Under the pieces are notes generated by a model. The model worked only from the letters and a program-made list of their open reading frames with translations, searched no databases and was not told the origin of the DNA. Below, one piece after another: positions 9,954 through 18,409 of a stretch of 40,022 bases of DNA (the stretch's first letter is position 1; the number at the start of each line of letters is the position of its first letter). Location of the stretch: NCBI RefSeq assembly GCF_000003815.2, contig NW_023365701.1:375265-415286 (forward strand), read 5' to 3'. The position numbers and the translations under genes are program-made. This DNA comes from Branchiostoma floridae. Its lineage: Eukaryota; Chordata; Leptocardii; Amphioxiformes; Branchiostomatidae.

Positions 9954-12900
9954 GTGGGTATCTTTTTTTTTTTTTTTTCGAAAATGATTTCTTAAGTTTG
10001 ATAGGATATATTAGAAATAAGGAAATTCTTTTACCCAACCATTATGTAATTGTCTTGCCTACATTTCAATGTCTCTTTGACATCTTCCTCAGAGGCATGG
10101 TCGGTTTGGTGGTGCTTGAACCTCACTGTACACCCTTTTCCTTTTTAAGATTTGTCTTCGAATCTTCGAGTTCGTTATCCCTGTTTGGCACATCTTCTAA
10201 CCTGTTACTCACAGGGTCGGCATGAGAACCAATATATATGTAAGAGGCGAGTAGAAGCAGACATTTTGGCACCATTTGCTATGGTCGGTTTGGTGGTGCT
10301 AATGAACATCACTGTTACACCTTTTTCCACCAATCGAGACCTACATTTGTGAGCAGGCTTTTAGCCAGGTAGGCGTACAGGTGTACATTGTACGCCCTGT
10401 TAAGCAGGGTTTACAGAGGGAGGAACGAACATCAGGGTTATCTGTGTGCCGACGTTCTCATCGTCTTGTCTGGTGCAGGTAATTTTAAGTGTTACCTGCA
10501 CCTGTGCCGGTATGCAGAATAAAGTACTTGTATTTCGATCCCTGAATTGGTACCTAAGCCTTATCTGCGTGTTCCTTTCTACAGTCAGCAGGGTTTACAG
10601 AGGGGAGAACGAACATCAGGATCATCTGTGTGCGGACGTTCTGATCGCCATGCATCGTCGCCCGTTTGAGCGGCTGACCTTCGTGCTGGACACCGGGTCA
10701 CCGAAGAACATCATCAGTATGGATGACTTCAGGGTAAGCATGTTTGAGATTTGATTTTCAATGTCAAACTTAAATGTTGTGCACCATGTTGCAAATCAGT
10801 GGCTAACTTTACATGTATCCTTCACTCGATGGAACAAGCAGTATTTTACTTGAATTAGAAGCAGGCTGGATAAAATCCTACCTGGAAACAACGCGACTCC
10901 ACTACCCACCCAAAAAAAGGCTAGGGTCAGCAGGTTTTTTTTATTACGGAAACAGGAAACACAACTGTTCATAGCTGAGCTGTCTCTAGGTTCAGGCCTG
11001 GAAAGAAACTTTTTCTACTATTGTCCGAAAAGTGTAGTCTCTACCAGACTCCGGATATCCGTGGATCGCGTGCTGTTCCTTGGCCGGTTATATTCCTCTG
11101 GCCGGCTTACTCCTCTATTTGTTCCATTTCTACGATTTTTCCAGCAATCCGGAGTCTGGTAGAGACTAGAAAAGTGTCCCCACATTCAAACTGTCCCAAA
11201 GTGAGATTCCATTCTCCCTGACCGGTTCTAGTAACATGATGTTTACTAACAACAGAAAAATGCCTTTCACTAGTTTATTTTTGCAACTTACGTACGTTTT
11301 GTGAGAATCTGCCTTCCATCCCGTACGTGCTGACCTGACTCATTCATGACACTCATTTCTACACCTGTGTGTTTGCTCAGATGCCTGTTAAGGGATGATT
11401 TCGTTGCTTCAGAATAGTCACACTGGTCACACCTGTAGGGTTTTTCCCCGTGTGGGTTCTCATATGTTGGGCTAAGGTGGACTTGAGAGCCATCCGGTAC
11501 CCACACTCATCACAAATGTAGTTTTTTTCTCCTGTATGGGTTTTAAGATGGTATAATCCAACTCATTCATTATCCTTCTTTAACACCTTGCAGAAGTTTG
11601 GGAGGAATGCGACCAACGAACACATGCAGGCCATCGACCTGGCGTCCGGGGAGATGGTCTTGACGGGGCGGACAGGGCGGGTGTCGATCGTTCGTGGGCC
11701 CTTGACCTTTCACCTGGAGTTCTGCATCAAGACCAGCGGCCCCCAAGTTCCTATTCTGGGGTTGGACGCGTGTTTGAGGATGGGGCTTTTGGCGTTTGAT
11801 GATAAGAAGAGACAGGGGAGAGCAAGGAGAGTGTTACATCACAACATGGGTCCCGACCATCTGGATCGTAAGTATCTAAGTAACTTGTTATGTCTGTTTA
11901 GTTCACTAGTGTACATATTAACCATTGGACTGTAAAGCTAATAGTATGTTATATCATGTTGTTTGCCTGCAGCTGACTACTTACGCGGTCGGGACCCATT
12001 GTTGGCGGAAGTGGTTTTATCTATGCGGGTAAGTTCAGCTAGATGAAATCTTGCTTTCTTAAGGGATTTGATATTTCCTCCCAGGAGTTAACCTCCTCAG
12101 TTCCTTAAGACACTGTCAGTCCTATATGGAGATGGCCTTGCCGTGATTCTTACTAGAGGGTCTGCATGGGGGGTCCCAACAACGATTTACGCTGAATTCA
12201 GAAGAACCTCCTACGTATTACGCTAAATCAAGGAAGGCAATTATGCTAAATTTGGTCGCCTCGCTACGAATTACGTAGATAAGATGGTTTTCCCTACGAA
12301 TTACAGGAAATAAAATGTGCTGCCTACCCTTAAGGAAAAGAGCATGCAGACCCTCTTACATGAGGCTTGGTTCATTGAAAGACCATAATTGCATCATTCT
12401 ATCAATCTATGGTTCGAGTTAGGCATCCTTTTACATAGCAAAGCTAGAACCAGTCCTGAGCCTGGTGCCTAGATTTGACCCAGGACTCTTGATAGTGATG
12501 CTCCATTAGCACTAGGATAGGGCATCCTTATTTCAGTCAATTTGTTTACAATTCATGCATTTTTTGCTTAAAGGCTAACAAGACTTTCTCCATTTCTTAC
12601 AGAATTATTTTACAAATTTTGTAGCCAAGAACCAGCGTCCGCAGGAACACCTCGACGAAGACATGGATGCTTTTATAGATGCGCTGGAAAATCTAGAGCG
12701 GCAGTGGAAGAATCACGTAAGTGTCTCTTTTTTTAGTTCTTCGTTCGTGCCCTGGCCAGTGCTCAAATCTAACTGCAACACAAATCTGTAAACTTGTTTG
12801 TTTGCTTATTCTTTATTTAACCAGGATTAGAGCACATCGCCTGACGTCGTTTTTCAAAGCCCTGAGAGAGCCCCGAACATAAGCCATACATTAAGTACAA

Positions 12901-15900
12901 CAAAACCAAATTAACTTCAATAACATAATCATACAAATTACTAAAGTAGCATAAACATAAAGATTGTACAAAATCAGGTTTAACTTACTCATAGATAACT
13001 GCAACAGACTTAGAGCTATGTCCCATAGACATTTTAGGTACTTTAGGCACTGATTGGTCCCTTCACATGAGTGAATTATGGAATGGGTTCAAGTGCTTGT
13101 TCGAACAGGCGTTCCAACACCAAACAAGCCCTCCGTCCGCCTGCTGGAGGGCCTGTTGTCATCGAACGAGCGCTCTAGAACCTATTCCTGGATTCGCTCA
13201 TTAACTGACGTTAGCACCAAAAGGTTTGAACGTGCAGGTCTCTAGACGGATAGCAGAAGCAAACATAGGTGGAGCATTTCAACTACATCTAGATGGACCC
13301 AGGCTAGGGCCAACCTCAGCCCTGAATCTTGAGGAAAGTGATAGAGCTACAGCCCCCGCTATATCCCTTGCGAACGTTGGACTAATAAACGTCGACTTAC
13401 CATGGACCATACCATAGTCCTCTTTTCACCCACAGTTAGTCCAGTGATCTGAAAATGGACTAATTTACTCAGAGAGGACTGATGAAGATGGACTTACTGC
13501 CTAAATTGGTGTAAAGGCCTTACCCTGGATAAAAGTCCACCAAACTTACACAAACAGCTCTCAGACATGGCAAAATGGGGTGGACTTACTGTGGGAGTAA
13601 CTCCCCCTCTGACACCTTCAGTCTACATTCATACTCTTTTAGATCCCAGGTATGCAAGGGATGTAATTATTGTGCCCGAGAGGGTGCAAAAGGCTTCATG
13701 ATTGTCAAGTGTTAATCCTGTTCTTTTAATGATAAATAGATGCTAAGTCTAAGATAATCTGTTTCTGTGCTTCAGGTTGAAGCAGAAGAAGAACGGCAAC
13801 AGAGAGAAGAAGAAGAGAGACAGAGAGAAGCGCATGAGAGGCTAATACAACAACATCAAGCCGTGCTAGAAAGAGATGCTCGGAGAGAGGAGGCCCGCCG
13901 GGAGCGAATGAGAGAGAGAGCTCGTTACCCTTTCTTAGAAGGCGGGCCTCCTTTCATCCGGAAGGAGGTAAATACAAAAGACTTCCTATGTTGGGAACTT
14001 TTATTCTTACAAAAGTTAATACACTTTTGATTTTTGAGTCCAGGGGAGGGCCTAGGAAAAAAATTTTGAGCCCAGGGGAGGGCCAAGGAAAATTTTTTTT
14101 AGCCGGGGAGTGCCTAGGAAATTTTTTAAAACCTACCCCTTGACGACCGGAAACAACACTTTAGAACGACCAGCCCCTTAAAGTTTAAATGGTAGACAGA
14201 AAGGGACATATACTGTAACATATAAACAGTGATTGTTGATATAATTGTAAAAACAGACTTGAATAGTTACTAGTGTTTGCTATATGAAAGGTTGGGTTTG
14301 ACTTCTTTGTTGAAGCATCCAGGAAGACAAAAAGCCCCACTTCAGAAGAACCATTTTATTGACAAACCCTGTTCTTCTTTGGCCTTTTATGTATAATTGG
14401 TATCAATGAAGCCAAGCAACCTAAAATGTAGTGAAAACATTATGAGATGCTGATGACTAACTGACAAGTTCTGTTCTTTTCAAGTTCTGTTCTTGTTATT
14501 GACAAGTTCTGTTCTTTTGAAGTTCTGTTCTTGTAAAATTACTGACAAGTTCAGTTCTTGTTACTGACAAGTTCCTGTGCTTGGTACTTGACAAGTTCTG
14601 TTCCTGGTTTTTGACAAGGTCCTGTGCTTGTAATTGACAAGTTCTGTACTTTTTAAGTTCTGTTCTTGTAAAATTACTGACAAGTTCTGTTCTTGTTACT
14701 GACAAGTTCTGTTCTTGTTACTGACAAGTTCTGTTCTTGTTACTGACAAGTTCTGTGTTCTGTTCTCTTCTTCCCTCTGCAGGGGGCTGGTGTCCAGGTA
14801 CAGCAGGACAGACGAGGGCCAGTCCCCTCCGAGGCTACAGCCGGTGCTGCGGCCAACCACCATCGCCGGGGCGCTGACCCGAGGCCGGTCCCGCGGCCGA
14901 GGGCACCGCCCGAAGCTGCGGCAGGCCGGCCGGAGGTGGCCCCTGGCACGGTCGTGGCGCCGCCCGCGGCCATTCAAGATCCGCCGGGTGCTGGCCCTGG
15001 GCTGGCACCTGGCCCGGCCGTGGGAGCACCCGTGGCGCAGCCCGCGGCCATTGACCATCCGCCAGGCGCTGGCCCGAGGCAAGACCAGCCGGAGGTGGCG
15101 CCTGGCCCGGCCGCGGAGGCACCCGTGGTACCGCCCGCGGAGCGGCAACGCGACGCGGGTGCGGGCCCGGGTGCTGCGCTTGCCCCGCCCGTGGAACAGC
15201 GACATCAGGCGGGTGGGGACGCGGGTGCGGCTGTAGCCATGGCTGTGGACCCGGGGCCCGGCGAACGGCCCGAGCAGCAGCTGCTGCTGGGCCAGCCGCC
15301 GGGCCCAGAGGCGGTGCAAGGTGGAGGGGTGAGTACACTGCAGTCTATACCTTTGCTATATATTATAATTATTGTACACTTTGGTCACACCAATTTAATT
15401 TGTTGTTTCACGGATTTTTTAAAGTGAAAACGTAGCTAGCAGCATGGTAGAATATTTCATTTCAACCATGTCTACTCCATAAGTACCCCTAGGCATACAC
15501 CTTCGTTGTCATATGTTTTTCCAGTTTAAGCATATTTTTATTTTTTGAAAATCTGTGAACCTATGAATCAAATTGGTGTGGCCTTTGCTATATATTATTA
15601 TACAAGGTTCTCACAGCACGTCACCGGAACGTACTGCGCCTGTGCGAAAAGTATAGACATGCTAATCTCCCGGTTTACTAAAGGTCCGCATTTAAGAAAG
15701 TGTGTGCGTTATATAATAGGGTAAAACTCTGTTTTACATGAAACCATGTCTCTAAAATATACTGTGCAACAAGCGGGATTTCAATGCAACGTTAAAAAAA
15801 TAACTAGTGTTCGCGCAGGCGCAGTACGTTCTACCGACGTGTTGGTTCTCACCAGGACAGTTTGGCATTGGGGGGGGGGGGGGGACTCTACACTGTAATT

Positions 15901-17435
15901 TGTATCACCTACGCTGTGATGTGTATCCGCTATGATGTTATTTTGGCCCCTATGTTGCGTTATAGCCAGCATCAGGGCCTTTTCTGTAACATTTGTTTTT
16001 TTAACAAGGGTAAAAAATGTTTATTTTCTTTATTAGATTTGGCCCTTAGCATGGAGACGTTTGAATTTTACCAACTTTTATATTATACAACGTCATGTAT
16101 ATTTAGTGTTCAATGTTCCTTGCTGCTATCTAACAACTAAAACCTACAACATGGCCAAGAAAAAAACTTAAAGCTGCATGAGTGTAGATAGTTTTTAAGG
16201 CCTTAGGAGAAACATGTTTTGTCTCCTGTGAGTCCTGAAAAGAATTAAGGTTGATAGGTAGCGTTTACCTTTTTGTTTTCATTTTCTTTAGACATGACAT
16301 GCTTGAAGGCAGTTATATTTTCAATGTAAAACTTGAATTTTTTTGCATACCGGTAATGGCTATAAATCTGTGGACATATAAATTTTGTCCATTTATCTTT
16401 TATTGCTTGCATTTTTTTTTACTTCTATAGGAAGCAGGCTGAATACAAATTCTGACCTGAAACTATGTGCCTGCACTGCCCACCCAAAAAAAGGCTTAAG
16501 GGTCAGCAGGTTTTTCTAGGGTCAACAGGTTTTTCTAGGGTCGGCAGATTTTTTCTAGGGTAGGTCGGGAAACAGGACACACAACATTTTTATTTCGTAT
16601 GCCTCAGTAACTGATTGTGCGTTCTTCTTGTACCATAGCCTATGCGACGCCGCTCACCAAGGCAGAATCGGCGGCCACCAGCGCCATACCGTAAGTTCTC
16701 ATAATGTTCACTTTAAGTTCCCTTTCACTTTCACCCTCATTTCACTTTCACCCTCATTTCACTTTCACTTTTGCTTTAATTTACTTTTTGCTTTTCTTTC
16801 TTTTGTTGACTATTTGGAGTTTGGTTGTGATTGAGTTCTTAAACTGCCCTGCTGTGCTCTGTTCTTTCCTGCCCTACCTTTCCCTGTACCCCACCCCATC
16901 CCATCCCACCCTACACCACCCTACCCCACCCTACCCCACCCTACACCACTCTTCCCCACCCCACCCCTGTGACCCTACCCCACCCTTCTCCAACCCACTC
17001 AACCATACCCTACCCCACCATACACCCTTGACCCCACCCTACCCCACCCCACCCTGCCCCACCCCAACCTAACCCTACCCTACCCCACTCCACAATACAC
17101 CCATGACCCTACCTTACCCTATCTACCACACCCCACCCTACCCCACCGCACTCTACCCCAGACCCCAGCTACCCCAGACCAGCCAACCCCACCCTACCCC
17201 ACCCTACCGCACCCTACCCTACCCTACCCCTGTGACCCTAACTTACCCTACACCACCCTAACACACTCTACCCTAGCCTACTATAGCCATCTAGATTCAA
17301 TGTGTTAGATCGATTGAGTGCCTGCAGTTGACTCTATTGTTTACGTTTACTGTTATCACAGCTGGCATGCTGTACTACGATGGCAACTTTCGGCGACGGA
17401 GGGTGGCCCAAGGGCATGCCCAAGGGGATGCGTGA
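9899..17435 (+). CDS. Nine-exon gene for a retropepsin-like aspartic protease with coiled-coil and Pro/Ala-rich tail
   Basis: Joined exons 9899-9953, 10585-10733, 11594-11867, 11973-12028, 12603-12716, 13776-13967, 14783-15328, 16639-16690 and 17362-17435 give 1512 nt, 503 codons plus TGA, with no internal stop. Every junction is GT-AG with consistent phase (1,0,1,0,0,0,0,1). Seen: DTGSP at residues 54-58 (catalytic loop), then 68 residues later ILGLD at 122-126. The family rule for retropepsins is D-T/S-G plus a hydrophobic-hydrophobic-Gly motif, and they act as homodimers. Residues 217-280 form a Glu/Arg-rich helix likely to be a coiled coil. Residues 281-462 are Pro/Ala/Gly-rich and disordered. 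463-503 is Arg-rich. No reverse transcriptase, RNase H, integrase or LTR is seen, so I infer a domesticated protease derived from a Ty3-like element. DDI- and NRIP-type host retropepsins are the alternative comparison. The ATG 9899 context is aagATGG; an upstream 5' exon is likely because an acceptor precedes it. The substrate is unknown. Confidence 0.75.
9954..10584 (+). other. Intron 1 with direct repeats and an exon relic
   Basis: It begins with a T16 run (9963-9978). A direct repeat pair at 10096-10142 and 10280-10327 (offset 184 bp) shares 'atggtcggtttggtggtgct' and 'cactgt(t)acacc'. The relic duplicate of exon 2 is listed separately. A 10-bp hairpin, gtgcaggtaa/ttacctgcac, lies at 10473-10501. 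Confidence 0.5.
10404..10478 (+). pseudogene. Relic duplicate of protease exon 2 (5' part)
   Basis: Positions 10404-10463 match 10588-10647 at about 90 percent (some six substitutions). Both are open in the same frame: [18 protein letters not shown] here versus [18 protein letters not shown] in exon 2. After VLI the two diverge and this copy reaches ggtgcag|gtaatt, a usable donor. It lacks the DTGS loop. Its acceptor (ttaagcag, no pyrimidine tract) is poor and its phase does not fit exon 1, so it is probably unused. Confidence 0.65.
10585..10733 (+). CDS. Protease gene exon 2 (catalytic DTGS)
   Basis: The acceptor gttcctttctacag ends at 10584; two more AGs follow within 7 bp but only this one matches the phase of exon 1. 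The donor agg|gtaagc leaves phase 0. It contains the beta strand LTFVL and the catalytic DTGS codons at 10689-10700, followed by P-K-N-I-I-S, the usual position of the strand after the active-site loop in retropepsins. Confidence 0.8.
10857..10975 (+). repeat. Interspersed repeat ('gaagcaggctg' family), copy 1 in intron 2
   Basis: The blocks 'gaagcaggctg', 'cccacccaaaaaaaggct', 'agggtcagcaggttttt' and 'ggaaacaggaaacacaac' recur in the same order at 16432-16585 in intron 7 of the same gene. Class unknown. Confidence 0.7.
11035..11168. mobile_element. hAT-like MITE with perfect terminal inverted repeats, 134 bp
   Basis: The terminal inverted repeats begin TAGTCTCTACCAGACTCCGG and are perfect over 22 bp. 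The flanks are identical 8-bp repeats GAAAAGTG at 11027-11034 and 11169-11176. The 8-bp target duplication points to hAT. Perfect arms suggest a recent insertion. It lies inside intron 2 of the protease gene. Confidence 0.88.
11360..11556 (-). pseudogene. Frameshifted C2H2 zinc-finger fragment, antisense in intron 2
   Basis: Read on minus from 11556, the tail of one finger ([11 protein letters not shown]) is followed by a full finger starting [14 protein letters not shown] and ending HMRTHTG. One base is missing near 11446-11450 in the linker. In the next frame a second full finger follows, starting [14 protein letters not shown] and ending HLSKHTGV. After that finger homology stops. The finger types match the array at 2.6-3.5 kb. 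The frameshift and missing neighbours mark it as a pseudogene fragment. Confidence 0.85.
11594..11867 (+). CDS. Protease gene exon 3 (flap region and ILGLD)
   Basis: The acceptor taacaccttgcag and the donor gatc|gtaagt (phase 1) bound 274 nt. It encodes the rest of the protease fold: a Gly-rich strand pair ([10 protein letters not shown]) in the flap or adjacent region, then [15 protein letters not shown]. The hydrophobic-Gly block is the second conserved signature of retropepsins. The basic run [11 protein letters not shown] follows. Confidence 0.85.
11973..12028 (+). CDS. Protease gene exon 4 (56-nt microexon)
   Basis: The acceptor gtttgcctgcag and donor cgg|gtaagt bound 56 nt. Phase 1 in and phase 0 out give [19 protein letters not shown] with no stop. 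Its role is unknown; it links the protease domain to the helical region. Confidence 0.7.
12155..12356. mobile_element. Short terminal-inverted-repeat MITE, 202 bp, in intron 4
   Basis: The ends AGAGGGTCTGCATG and CATGCAGACCCTCT are perfect 14-bp inverted repeats. The interior has recurring 'tacg(a/c)attac' and 'attacgct' words. No coding capacity. Target duplication is ambiguous because the flanks share TTAC close to both ends. Confidence 0.75.
12603..12716 (+). CDS. Protease gene exon 5
   Basis: The acceptor ctccatttcttacag and donor cac|gtaagt enclose exactly 38 codons, phase 0 on both sides. The product is acidic and helical-looking ([18 protein letters not shown]), leading into the coiled coil of exon 6. 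Confidence 0.75.
12793..12975 (-). mobile_element. Probable LINE 3' tail, intron 5
   Basis: On minus the segment reads '...cggggctctctcagggc...', then 'gagcactaatcctgg'-like sequence (actual 'ctctaatcctggttaaat') and ends 'aaataaagaataagc' with AATAAA. This looks like the poly(A)-signal terminus of a 5'-truncated non-LTR element. No RT coding sequence is present. Confidence 0.35.
13085..13318 (+). repeat. Interspersed repeat ('gctctagaacc' family), copy 2 in intron 5
   Basis: Homologous to 9230-9405 from 'gggcctgttgtc' (13149) onward, same orientation. This copy may extend left to the 'cgaacaggcgttcc' block. The sequence from 13319 to the next acceptor shows no feature apart from a few 'ggacttact' words. 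Confidence 0.65.
13776..13967 (+). CDS. Protease gene exon 6 (charged coiled coil)
   Basis: The acceptor tttctgtgcttcag and donor gag|gtaaat enclose exactly 64 codons, phase 0 both sides. The product is Glu/Arg/Gln-rich, for example [20 protein letters not shown] and later [15 protein letters not shown], typical of a long helix or coiled coil. It then ends with a short Gly/Pro turn. It may serve as a dimerisation or partner-binding segment. That role is inference. Confidence 0.8.
14034..14130. repeat. Three-copy tandem repeat, about 35-bp unit, intron 6
   Basis: Three units carry 'gag(t)c(c)caggggagggcc' then 'aggaaa' and a T-run, successively at about 14034, 14068 and 14101. The third is more diverged. 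Confidence 0.75.
14461..14758. repeat. Minisatellite next to the exon 7 acceptor
   Basis: About 15 variant copies of a unit near 20 bp built on TGACAAGTTCTGTTCTTGTT (variants with tttcaag, tggtact, taaaattac). The array stops about 24 bp before the exon 7 acceptor and supplies its T-rich upstream context. Open frames across it are repeat translations. Confidence 0.9.
14783..15328 (+). CDS. Protease gene exon 7 (Pro/Ala/Gly-rich, very GC-rich)
   Basis: The acceptor cttccctctgcag and donor ggaggg|gtgagt enclose 182 codons, phase 0 both sides. The product is almost wholly P, A, G, E, Q and R with recurrent PEVAPGP, PPAAI and GAGPG words. Internally it is a degenerate repeat of about 38 residues ('[16 protein letters not shown]', '[16 protein letters not shown]'). 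The exon is far more GC- and CpG-rich than its AT-rich flanks. It is probably a disordered linker. Five other frames are also long and open, a composition effect. The last 20 bases are found spliced to exon 8 in the downstream copy. Confidence 0.8.
15375..15594. mobile_element. Foldback MITE with about 50-bp imperfect arms, intron 7
   Basis: The left arm contains 'ggtcacaccaattt', 'ttgtttcac' and 'ggatttttta' (15378-15421). The reverse complement of 15540-15585 gives 'ggccacaccaatttgatt', 'ggttcacagatttt'. AT-rich 'tttgctatatattat' occurs outside both arms, at 15352 and 15585. No coding capacity. Confidence 0.65.
15604..15857. mobile_element. Terminal-inverted-repeat MITE, about 254 bp, intron 7
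   Basis: The left end has 'ggttctcac', 'cacgtca', 'gaacgtactgcgcctgtgcg' (to about 15652). The reverse complement of the right end has 'ggtgagaac', 'cacgtcgg', 'gaacgtactgcgcctgcgcg' (from 15857). The arms are about 45 bp and imperfect. No target duplication is certain. Confidence 0.75.
15858..16431. other. Intron 7 interior: G15 run, otherwise nothing recognised
   Basis: A run of 15 G residues lies at 15870-15884. Several short open frames occur with no domain. No exon with both splice sites fitting the flanking phases was found. Confidence 0.45.
16432..16590 (+). repeat. Interspersed repeat ('gaagcaggctg' family), copy 2
   Basis: Same blocks as 10857-10975. In this copy the word 'agggtcagcaggtttttct' is amplified to four tandem 19-20-bp units (16498-16563). 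Confidence 0.7.
16639..16690 (+). CDS. Protease gene exon 8 (52-nt Arg/Pro-rich exon)
   Basis: The acceptor ttcttcttgtaccatag and donor tacc|gtaagt enclose 17 codons plus one base, [17 protein letters not shown]. It is confirmed by a downstream minus-strand copy in which the end of exon 7 runs straight into this sequence at 19136/19135. The basic, Pro-rich run could be a nucleic-acid or SH3-type contact, or a nuclear localisation signal. That is inference. Confidence 0.85.
16868..17285. repeat. C-rich minisatellite (ccctacccca)n, intron 8
   Basis: About 400 bp of permuted 'ccctacccca', 'ccctacacca', 'ccctgtga' words. Nearly every C-run is 3-5 long and spaced by 2-3 bases, so the minus strand has strong G-quadruplex potential. 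It is not a canonical telomeric TTAGGG array. Confidence 0.9.
17362..17435 (+). CDS. Protease gene exon 9 (C-terminus and stop)
   Basis: The acceptor tttactgttatcacag accepts phase 1 from exon 8. It encodes [15 protein letters not shown] and then AQGHAQGDA before TGA at 17433-17435. The stop context GGATGCGTGAAGG is preserved in the inverted copy near 18910-18900. A splice donor, gacgag|gtaaca, at 17532/17533 might mean a further 3' UTR exon, but none is proven. Confidence 0.75.
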
Positions 17436-17673
17436 AGGTGATGGGTGATGCGCGGTGCTGGCACAGCGGCGGCCTTCCTGTGGGACCTCCCTCTCCTGTC
17501 TGGCTGAGACTCCTGGCAAGACTTCTGACGAGGTAACACGCCCGTCACACAGCAGAAAAAAAACCAACTAAATTACGGTTTTGGGAGGGAAATTTTAAAT
17601 TCCAAATCTTTTAAAAGTTGTGAATTTTCAAATTTTATATTTTGTGATTTTTTAAATTTTGTTTTTGTGTTAT
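17436..17673 (+). other. 3' untranslated sequence of the protease gene
   Basis: 17427-17492 matches the inverted copy at about 92 percent (five differences in 67). Homology stops at 'acctccct', after which parent and copy diverge. A possible donor lies at 17533. No AATAAA was seen before the AT-rich minisatellite. Confidence 0.5.
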
Positions 17674-18350
17674 TGTAAATTTCCAAATTTGTACATTTGT
17701 AAATATTCAAATTTGTACATTTGTATATTGTAAATATCTACATTTGTATATTGTAAATATCTAAACTTGTATATTGTAAATCTGTAAGTTCCTAAATTTG
17801 TGTATTGTAAATTGTAAATTTCCATTTCCAAATTTGTATATAAATTTGCATATTTCCAAATTTGTATATTATACATTTGTATATTTCCAAATTTGTATAT
17901 TGTAAATTTGTATTTCCAAATTTGTGTATTATAAATTTGTATCTTTCAAAATTTGTATAATTGTAAATTTGTATTTTCCCAAATTTGTACTATAATTGTA
18001 AATTTGCATATTTCCAAATTTGTATATTGTAAATTTGTATTTTCCCAAATTTGTACTATAATTGTAAATTTGCATATTTCCAAATTTGTATATTGTAAAT
18101 TTATATATTTCCAAATGTACATTTGTATATTTCCAAATTTGTATATTGTAAATTTGTATATTTCCAAATTTGTATATTGTAAAGTGTAAATTTGTAAATT
18201 TCCAAATTCGTATTTTGTATATTTGTAAATGTCCAAATTTGTGCAATCTGTATATACTGTATTATACTGTATATACTGTAAATTTGTAATTTTCTGAATT
18301 TGTATATGTTGTAAATTTGTAAATTCATTTGTACATTGTAAATTTTGTAA
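17674..18350. repeat. AT-rich minisatellite (aaatttgtatattgt...ttcc)n
   Basis: About 680 bp of variant units of 16-30 bp built on 'tttccaaatttgtatattg' and 'taaatttgtat'. One sub-block of 58-60 bp with 'cccaaatttgtactataatt' is repeated in tandem at about 17972-18080. Open frames on both strands here are repeat translations. Confidence 0.92.
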
Positions 18351-18409
18351 AATATTAATTCACAACATTTTTTAGATTTTTACATTTCTTAAGTTTTGAA
18401 TTAAATGTA

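Noticed and set aside
14696-15338. Long open frames on minus and in the other plus frames over exon 7
   Set aside because: They are composition shadows of a GC-rich, stop-poor exon. Only one plus frame fits both splice sites and is preserved in the downstream copy at the exon 7-8 junction.
16868-17285. Interstitial telomere
   Set aside because: The units are ccctacccca-type with variable spacing, not (CCCTAA)n.
17670-18328. Several 70-105-codon frames with Tyr/Asn/Leu periodicity
   Set aside because: They are translations of the AT-rich minisatellite on both strands.
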